From contig NZ_PCOQ01000003.1 of assembly GCF_002975275.1 (NCBI RefSeq), forward strand, positions 124,001 through 188,000: a DNA stretch of 64,000 nucleotides, given 5' to 3'. Of this stretch, positions 59,428 through 64,000 are shown one piece after another (positions within the stretch are counted from its first letter, which is position 1; each line of letters begins with the position of its first letter). Source of the stretch: Achromobacter sp. MYb9. Its GTDB lineage: Bacteria; Pseudomonadota; Gammaproteobacteria; Burkholderiales; Burkholderiaceae_B. Position numbers and translations under genes: made by a program. The notes below the pieces were generated by a model. It did not search any database, was not told the origin of the DNA, and saw only the letters and a list, made by a program, of their open reading frames with translations.

Positions 59428-60369
59428 ATGTTGCGATTCTTCCTGCAGCGCTTGGGCATGGCGCTGCCCACTTTGCTGCTGATCTCCATCATGGTGTTTG
59501 GCCTGATCCGTTTTATCCCCGGTGACCCAGCCTTGCTGATGCTGGGGGATATGGCAGACGCGCACAGCCTGGCTGAGATGCGCAAGGCTCTGGGTCTGGA
59601 TCACTCTATCGTGACCCAGTACCTGATCTGGATCCGGGCCGTGTTGAGCGGCGATTTCGGCTTGTCCATCAGCAGCAGCCAGCCGGTGCAGGATCTGCTG
59701 GTCGAGCGCTTCAGCGTCAGCGCCGTCATCGTCCTGATTTCGGTTGGCCTTGCCGTGCTGCTGGCCGTGCCGGTTGGCCTCTACGCGGCATGGAAGCAGA
59801 ACAGCCTGATGGATCTGGGCTTGGTCGCCAGCGCGACCTTGCTGTTGTCGATTCCGGCCTTCTGGCTGGGCTTGCTGCTGCTGTACTTCTTCGGCATGCA
59901 GTTGGGCTGGCTCCCTATCGTTGGCTACGTCAGCGTCAGCGCAGATCCCTTGCGAGGGCTGAGCTACCTGGTCCTGCCTGTGGTAACGCTGACGCTGGTG
60001 GAGTTCGGCTCGATTGCCCGCATGGCGCGCGCCAGCACGATCGAGGTCTTGCGGCTGGAGTACATCGCCCACGCCCGCGCCAAGGGCCTGTCGGAAACGG
60101 CGGTGCTGTGGGGCCATGCCTTGCGCAATGCCTTTGCGCCGACCTGGACGCTGGTGGGCCTGATTCTGGGCAATCTGCTGGGCGGCATCGCGGTGCTGGA
60201 AACCGTCTTCACGCTTCCGGGCATCGGCAGGCTTATGGTGGATTCGATTTTTGCGCGCGACTATCCGGTCTTGCAAGGGTGTCTTCTGTTGATCACCAGC
60301 ATCTATGTCGTGGTGAATTTGATCGTCGACCTGCTGTATCCGGTCTTTGATCCCAGGGTGAAACTATGA
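59428..60369 (+). CDS. ABC transporter permease (DppB type)
   Basis: A 313-residue inner-membrane permease with six spans. Typical DppB start MLRFFLQRLGMALPTLLLISIMVFGLIRFIPGDPA and the EAA loop EYIAHARAKGLSETAVLWGHALRNAF. The ATG at 59428 is 8 nt after the receptor stop; an upstream in-frame codon would overlap the receptor gene. It overlaps the next permease gene by 4 nt. Confidence 0.94.
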   Translation: MLRFFLQRLGMALPTLLLISIMVFGLIRFIPGDPALLMLGDMADAHSLAEMRKALGLDHSIVTQYLIWIRAVLSGDFGLSISSSQPVQDLLVERFSVSAVIVLISVGLAVLLAVPVGLYAAWKQNSLMDLGLVASATLLLSIPAFWLGLLLLYFFGMQLGWLPIVGYVSVSADPLRGLSYLVLPVVTLTLVEFGSIARMARASTIEVLRLEYIAHARAKGLSETAVLWGHALRNAFAPTWTLVGLILGNLLGGIAVLETVFTLPGIGRLMVDSIFARDYPVLQGCLLLITSIYVVVNLIVDLLYPVFDPRVKL

Positions 60370-61223
60370 ATGGCAACGCCATCTCTCTGCCGGCAGTGCC
60401 TGCGCGGCGCCGCAGCCTGCCGGCACTCAATGCCTTGATCGGCGGTGGCCTCCTGCTGAGTCTGGTCGCGCTGGCCCTGCTGGGCCTGGTGTGGACGCCG
60501 TATGACCCGCTGAAGCTGGATCTGAGCTTCCGCCTTCAGGCGCCCAGCGCGCTTCATTGGCTGGGGACGGACGAGTTCGGCCGCGATATCTTGAGCCGTC
60601 TGATCATTGGCGCCTCGACCAGCTTGTGGATCAGCCTCCTGTCCGTGGCGGTGGCCTTGGCATGCGGCACCATGATAGGCATGCTGGCCGGCTACCTTCG
60701 TGGCTGGACTGACCGCATCCTGATGATGTTCAACGATGCCTTGCTGGCCTTTCCGGGAATCCTGCTGGCGTTGGGCATCATGGCCGTCTTGGGCGCCAGC
60801 CAATACAGCATTGTGCTTGCCTTGGGCATGGCCTATACGCCGTCGGTGGTGCGTGTGGTCCGCGGCAGCGTGTTGTCGCTGCGTGAGCGCGAGTTCATCG
60901 AGGCGTCCCGAGTCATCGGCAATTCCGAGCTGTACACGATGTTCCGCCACATTGTTCCCAACTGCCTGGCGCCGGTGTGCGTGCTGGCTACCAGCATGTT
61001 CGGCTGGGCACTGCTGTCCGAAAGCGCATTGAGCTTTCTGGGGCTGGGCGTGCCGCCGCCTGCCGCCACCTGGGGCAGCATGTTGGCGGCTAGCCGGCCT
61101 TACATCGCTTCGGCCGCCTGGCTGGGCGTGTTTCCCGGTGTGCTGATCAGCATGGCCTTGCTGGGTATCAATCTGTTTGGCGATGCCTTGCGCGATCGCC
61201 TCGATCCGCGCATGAGGAAGTGA
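60366..61223 (+). CDS. ABC transporter permease (DppC type)
   Basis: A 285-residue permease, six spans. It has the DppC landmarks APSALHWLGTDEFGRDILSRLIIGASTSLWISL and the EAA loop REFIEASRVIGNSELYTMFRHIVPNCLAPV. It starts in the stop of the DppB-type gene (ATGA) and forms the translocation pathway with it. Confidence 0.94.
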   Translation: MNGNAISLPAVPARRRSLPALNALIGGGLLLSLVALALLGLVWTPYDPLKLDLSFRLQAPSALHWLGTDEFGRDILSRLIIGASTSLWISLLSVAVALACGTMIGMLAGYLRGWTDRILMMFNDALLAFPGILLALGIMAVLGASQYSIVLALGMAYTPSVVRVVRGSVLSLREREFIEASRVIGNSELYTMFRHIVPNCLAPVCVLATSMFGWALLSESALSFLGLGVPPPAATWGSMLAASRPYIASAAWLGVFPGVLISMALLGINLFGDALRDRLDPRMRK

Positions 61224-61225
61224 GC

Positions 61226-62857
61226 ATGACCGAGAAAGCGCCGCTATTGTCTGTGAAGAACCTTAAGATCCGTGCCGGCCTGGATGGCCCGCTGGCCGTG
61301 AACGATGTCAGTTTCGAGCTTGCGCCAGGCGAGATCCTGGCCTTGGTGGGCGAGTCGGGCAGCGGCAAGACCATGGCCGCCCGCGCCGTGATCGGCCTGT
61401 TGCCCGCTCCCATGCAGGTGGTTGGCGGCAGCATAGGCTTCAAGGGTCAGGCCCTGGACACCCGGAACGCCAGAGCCTTGCGTCGTGTGCGTGGGGCCGA
61501 GATCGGCATGGTGTTCCAGGAACCCATGGTCTCGCTCAACCCGGCTTTGACCATAGGCCGGCAAATGAGTGAAGCCCTCAAACTGCATACCCAGCTCAGC
61601 GCTGCCGATATACGCCGGCGCTGCCTGACCATGTTGGAGCGCATCGGTATCAAGGATCCAGTGCGCTGCCTGACCGCCTATCCGCACGAATTCTCGGGCG
61701 GCATGCGCCAGCGCATCATGCTGGCTTCGGTCATGCTGCTGCGTCCGGCCCTGTTGATCGCCGATGAACCGACCACGGCGCTGGACTGCCTGGCGCAGTT
61801 GGACGTCATCGAGCTGATGCTGGAGCTGACTCGCGAGCAGGGCACGGCCGTGCTTTTCATCAGTCATGATCTTTCGCTGGTGGCGCGCTACGCCAGCAAG
61901 GTCGTTGTCATGCGTAATGGACAGGCGGTCGAGCAGGGGCCGACGGCCTCCATCCTGCTCAACCCGCAAGCCGATTACACCCGTCAGTTGCTGGAGGCGC
62001 TGCCGCGCCGTGGCGTTCTTCCCCCTTTGCCCCAGGCCAGCGCACCGCTGGTCGAAATCAAAGGCGTGTGCATCGAATACCCCGGCCAGCGCAGCTTCTG
62101 GTCGCGCAGCGCCGCCTATCGCGTGGTGCGCAGCGTGGATCTCAGCATCGCGCCGGGTGAAACGCTGGCCCTGGTCGGCGGCAGCGGCTCTGGCAAGACC
62201 ACGCTGGGGCGCGCCGTGGCGGGGTTGGTCAAACCCTGCGCCGGCAGCATCAAGTTTGATGGCGTGGACCTGCTCAGGTCCGTTCACCGCAGCGCCCGCC
62301 TGCAATGCCAGATGATCTTTCAGGACCCTTATTCTTCGCTGGACCCTCGTATGCGAATAGGGCAGATTCTGGACGAACCTCTCCGTCATAGTGATGACCT
62401 GGACGCCTCGCAGCGTCGCACACGGGTAGCGGAAACGCTGAACGATGTCGGCTTGAATCCGTCGTTCCGTGACCGCTTCCCGCATCAGCTGTCTGGCGGC
62501 CAGCGCCAGCGTGTGGCCATCGGCCGTGCACTGGTGCGGCGGCCGAAGATGGTCATTGCCGACGAACCGATTTCGGCGCTGGATATGACCATCCAGAAGC
62601 AGATTCTGGATCTGTTCGAGCGCTTGCAGAAGCAATACGGGTTTGCCTGCTTGTTTATCTCGCATGATCTGGCGGCCGTTGAACGGATCGCGCATCGCGT
62701 CGCGGTGATGAGCCAGGGGGAAATAGTGGAAGTCGCCGGCCGCGATGCCTTGTTCGACCATCCGCAACACCCCTATACACGCAAATTGCTGGCCGCAGCC
62801 AGCCCGCTGGAACGGCTAGCCAACGGTGGCTATCGCATCCGCTCGGCGCAACCCTGA
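61226..62857 (+). CDS. ABC transporter ATPase with two fused nucleotide-binding domains (DppD-DppF type)
   Basis: A 543-residue protein with two ATPase domains, so one gene replaces the usual DppD and DppF pair. Domain 1 (about 5-260): Walker A GESGSGKT, signature FSGGMRQRI, Walker B LLIADEPTTALD. Domain 2 (about 275-540): Walker A GGSGSGKTT, signature LSGGQRQRVAIGRAL, Walker B MVIADEPISALD. The ATG at 61226 is preferred to a GTG two codons upstream that overlaps the preceding stop. Both sites appear catalytic. Confidence 0.95.
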   Translation: MTEKAPLLSVKNLKIRAGLDGPLAVNDVSFELAPGEILALVGESGSGKTMAARAVIGLLPAPMQVVGGSIGFKGQALDTRNARALRRVRGAEIGMVFQEPMVSLNPALTIGRQMSEALKLHTQLSAADIRRRCLTMLERIGIKDPVRCLTAYPHEFSGGMRQRIMLASVMLLRPALLIADEPTTALDCLAQLDVIELMLELTREQGTAVLFISHDLSLVARYASKVVVMRNGQAVEQGPTASILLNPQADYTRQLLEALPRRGVLPPLPQASAPLVEIKGVCIEYPGQRSFWSRSAAYRVVRSVDLSIAPGETLALVGGSGSGKTTLGRAVAGLVKPCAGSIKFDGVDLLRSVHRSARLQCQMIFQDPYSSLDPRMRIGQILDEPLRHSDDLDASQRRTRVAETLNDVGLNPSFRDRFPHQLSGGQRQRVAIGRALVRRPKMVIADEPISALDMTIQKQILDLFERLQKQYGFACLFISHDLAAVERIAHRVAVMSQGEIVEVAGRDALFDHPQHPYTRKLLAAASPLERLANGGYRIRSAQP

Positions 62858-62891
62858 GCCGGCCCCCGTTTCAATCATTCAAGGAGATTCC

Positions 62892-64000
62892 ATGACCGAC
62901 GCCAGTTCCGTTTCCGATGCATTCTGGGCGCCTTTCACTCCCATGCGGCAGTTTCAACAGCAGCCCATGATGTTCGATAGCGCCGACGGCATGTACTACC
63001 GCACGTCCGACGGCCGCCAGATTCTGGACGCCATGGCCGGCCTGTGGTGCGTCAACGCCGGTCACGGCCAGGCCAGCATCGTGCAGGCCATTCAACAGGC
63101 CGCCGCTCGCCTGGACTTTGTGTCCTCGTTCAAGATGAGCCACCCGGCAGCGCAGACCATGTCGGACGCCCTGATTGAATTGGCGCCCGAAGGCATGGAC
63201 CGGGTGTTCTTCACCAACTCTGGCTCCGAAGCCGTCGACACGGCCTTGAAGATCGCGCGCGCCTACCATCAGGCACGCGGCGACAGCCGCCGCATCAAGT
63301 TCATCGGCCGGGCCAAGGGCTATCACGGCATGGGCTTTGGCGGCCTTTCCGTCTCGGGAATCGGCCGTCAGAAGCGCGACTTCGGCCCGCTGCTGGGTGA
63401 AGTCAGCCATTTGCCGTTGCCTTATGACGCCAGCATGCGCTTTAGCGCCGGGCAACCCGAACAGGGCGCCAGCTATGCGGAAGCGCTCACGCAATTGCTG
63501 GATATCCAGGACCCGAGCACGGTTGCCGCCGTCATCGTCGAGCCGGTAACCGGTTCGGGCGGCGTTTATCCGCCACCGGTCGGCTATCTGCAACGCTTGC
63601 GCGAGCTGTGCACCCAGCACGGCGTGTTGCTGATTTTTGACGAAGTGATCACCGGCTTCGGGCGCGTTGGCGGCAACTTCGCCTCGCAGGTCTTTGGCGT
63701 TACGCCCGACTTGATGACGGTGGCCAAGGGGCTGACAAACGGCGCGGTGCCCATGGGGGGCGTCATCGTCAGCGGCGGCGTCTATGAGGCCTTCATGGCC
63801 GGCCCGCCGCAGGTGGTGGAACTGATGCACGGCTACACCTATTCCGCCCACCCGCTGGCCTGCGCCGCCGGGCTGGCGACGCTGCGTTTGCATCAGGAAC
63901 TGGGCATCAACGCCATGGTGCAGGAGATCAGTCCCTTCTGGCAGTCTTGCGCGCTGGCGCTCAAAGGCCTGCCGCATGTCAACGACGTGCGCAGCATCGG
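62892..64000 (+). CDS. Class III aminotransferase, omega-amino-acid:pyruvate type (C-terminus beyond window)
   Basis: PLP enzyme, 369 residues visible of about 440. The start MTDASSVSDAFWAPFTPMRQF is typical of beta-alanine/omega-amino-acid:pyruvate aminotransferases. Conserved parts are FTNSGSEAVDTALK, KGYHGMGFGG, LLIFDEVITGFGRVG and the PLP-binding Lys279 in TVAKGLTNGAVPMGG. AAGGAGA precedes the ATG. It is 34 nt after the ABC ATPase gene, so the operon delivers an amino compound to it. The actual amine donor is unknown. Confidence 0.93.
   Translation, partial: MTDASSVSDAFWAPFTPMRQFQQQPMMFDSADGMYYRTSDGRQILDAMAGLWCVNAGHGQASIVQAIQQAAARLDFVSSFKMSHPAAQTMSDALIELAPEGMDRVFFTNSGSEAVDTALKIARAYHQARGDSRRIKFIGRAKGYHGMGFGGLSVSGIGRQKRDFGPLLGEVSHLPLPYDASMRFSAGQPEQGASYAEALTQLLDIQDPSTVAAVIVEPVTGSGGVYPPPVGYLQRLRELCTQHGVLLIFDEVITGFGRVGGNFASQVFGVTPDLMTVAKGLTNGAVPMGGVIVSGGVYEAFMAGPPQVVELMHGYTYSAHPLACAAGLATLRLHQELGINAMVQEISPFWQSCALALKGLPHVNDVRSI

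Noticed and set aside
61244-62770. A 508-codon minus-strand frame
   Set aside because: Antisense to the dual ABC ATPase, whose two Walker and signature sets are unambiguous.
1-64000. Defence systems, prophage, insertion sequences, CRISPR arrays, tRNA or rRNA genes
   Set aside because: Scanned on both strands by eye; no transposase, integrase catalytic domain, regular repeat array, or RNA-gene signature was seen. The integrase-like piece in the TetR gene lacks any catalytic domain.

Overview
The window is gene-dense, GC-rich bacterial chromosome. Its content points to a betaproteobacterium of the Alcaligenaceae (Achromobacter/Bordetella type). The reasons are four-gene-family level: several orphan tripartite-tricarboxylate (Bug/TctC) receptors, many LysR/IclR/TetR/AraC regulators each paired with a small catabolic operon, family III CoA-transferases next to HMG-CoA-lyase-like enzymes, and both branches of the beta-ketoadipate pathway. 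The genus is inferred from style of content, not from a marker gene. I saw no rRNA, tRNA, CRISPR array, insertion sequence or prophage.

Left part (1-9.7 kb): a catBA operon (muconate cycloisomerase, catechol 1,2-dioxygenase cut by the window edge) with an ATAC-N7-GTAT operator cluster; an MFS exporter; a small conserved protein; then a LysR / CoA-transferase / HMG-CoA-lyase-like / Bug receptor cluster. 8.3-14.7 kb: an RND efflux system in which the outer-membrane channel diverges from a TetR gene followed by adaptor and pump, with the same 24-bp palindrome in both intergenic gaps. 14.8-16.6 kb: NAD(P)-binding reductase / HxlR divergon, an enolase-superfamily C-terminal remnant and a NIPSNAP protein.

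Middle (16.3-34.7 kb): AraC / ThDP enzyme / Bug receptor / NIPSNAP cluster; exported alpha/beta hydrolase and exported DJ-1-like protein with a LysR; then the protocatechuate block: pcaC and an IclR regulator facing a TRAP transporter, aroQ (type II dehydroquinase) and pcaHGB. The layout suggests uptake of quinate/shikimate-type acids and conversion through dehydroshikimate and protocatechuate. Next come a RibD/DHFR-like protein and a two-subunit molybdenum hydroxylase (IorAB type), which appears to share a LysR box with the downstream MFS/LysR divergon.

Right part (34.7-64 kb): MFS/LysR; a TetR protein carrying an integrase-like N-terminal segment; an MHS-transporter / acyl-CoA ligase / SDR / enoyl-CoA hydratase operon; a chemoreceptor; DUF695; AraC/SDR divergon; a P-loop kinase; LysR + FAD oxidoreductase diverging from a single gene in which an HMG-CoA-lyase-like domain is fused to a family III CoA-transferase, followed by a Bug receptor; LysR/DHA2 exporter; and finally a LysR-controlled operon of an alpha/beta hydrolase, a complete peptide-type ABC importer and a class III aminotransferase cut by the window end.

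The most unusual items are the lyase-CoA-transferase fusion (with an unfused pair elsewhere in the same window), the TetR regulator with an integrase-like N-terminus, the hydrolase-ABC-aminotransferase operon, and several clean operator pairs that tie regulators to targets.
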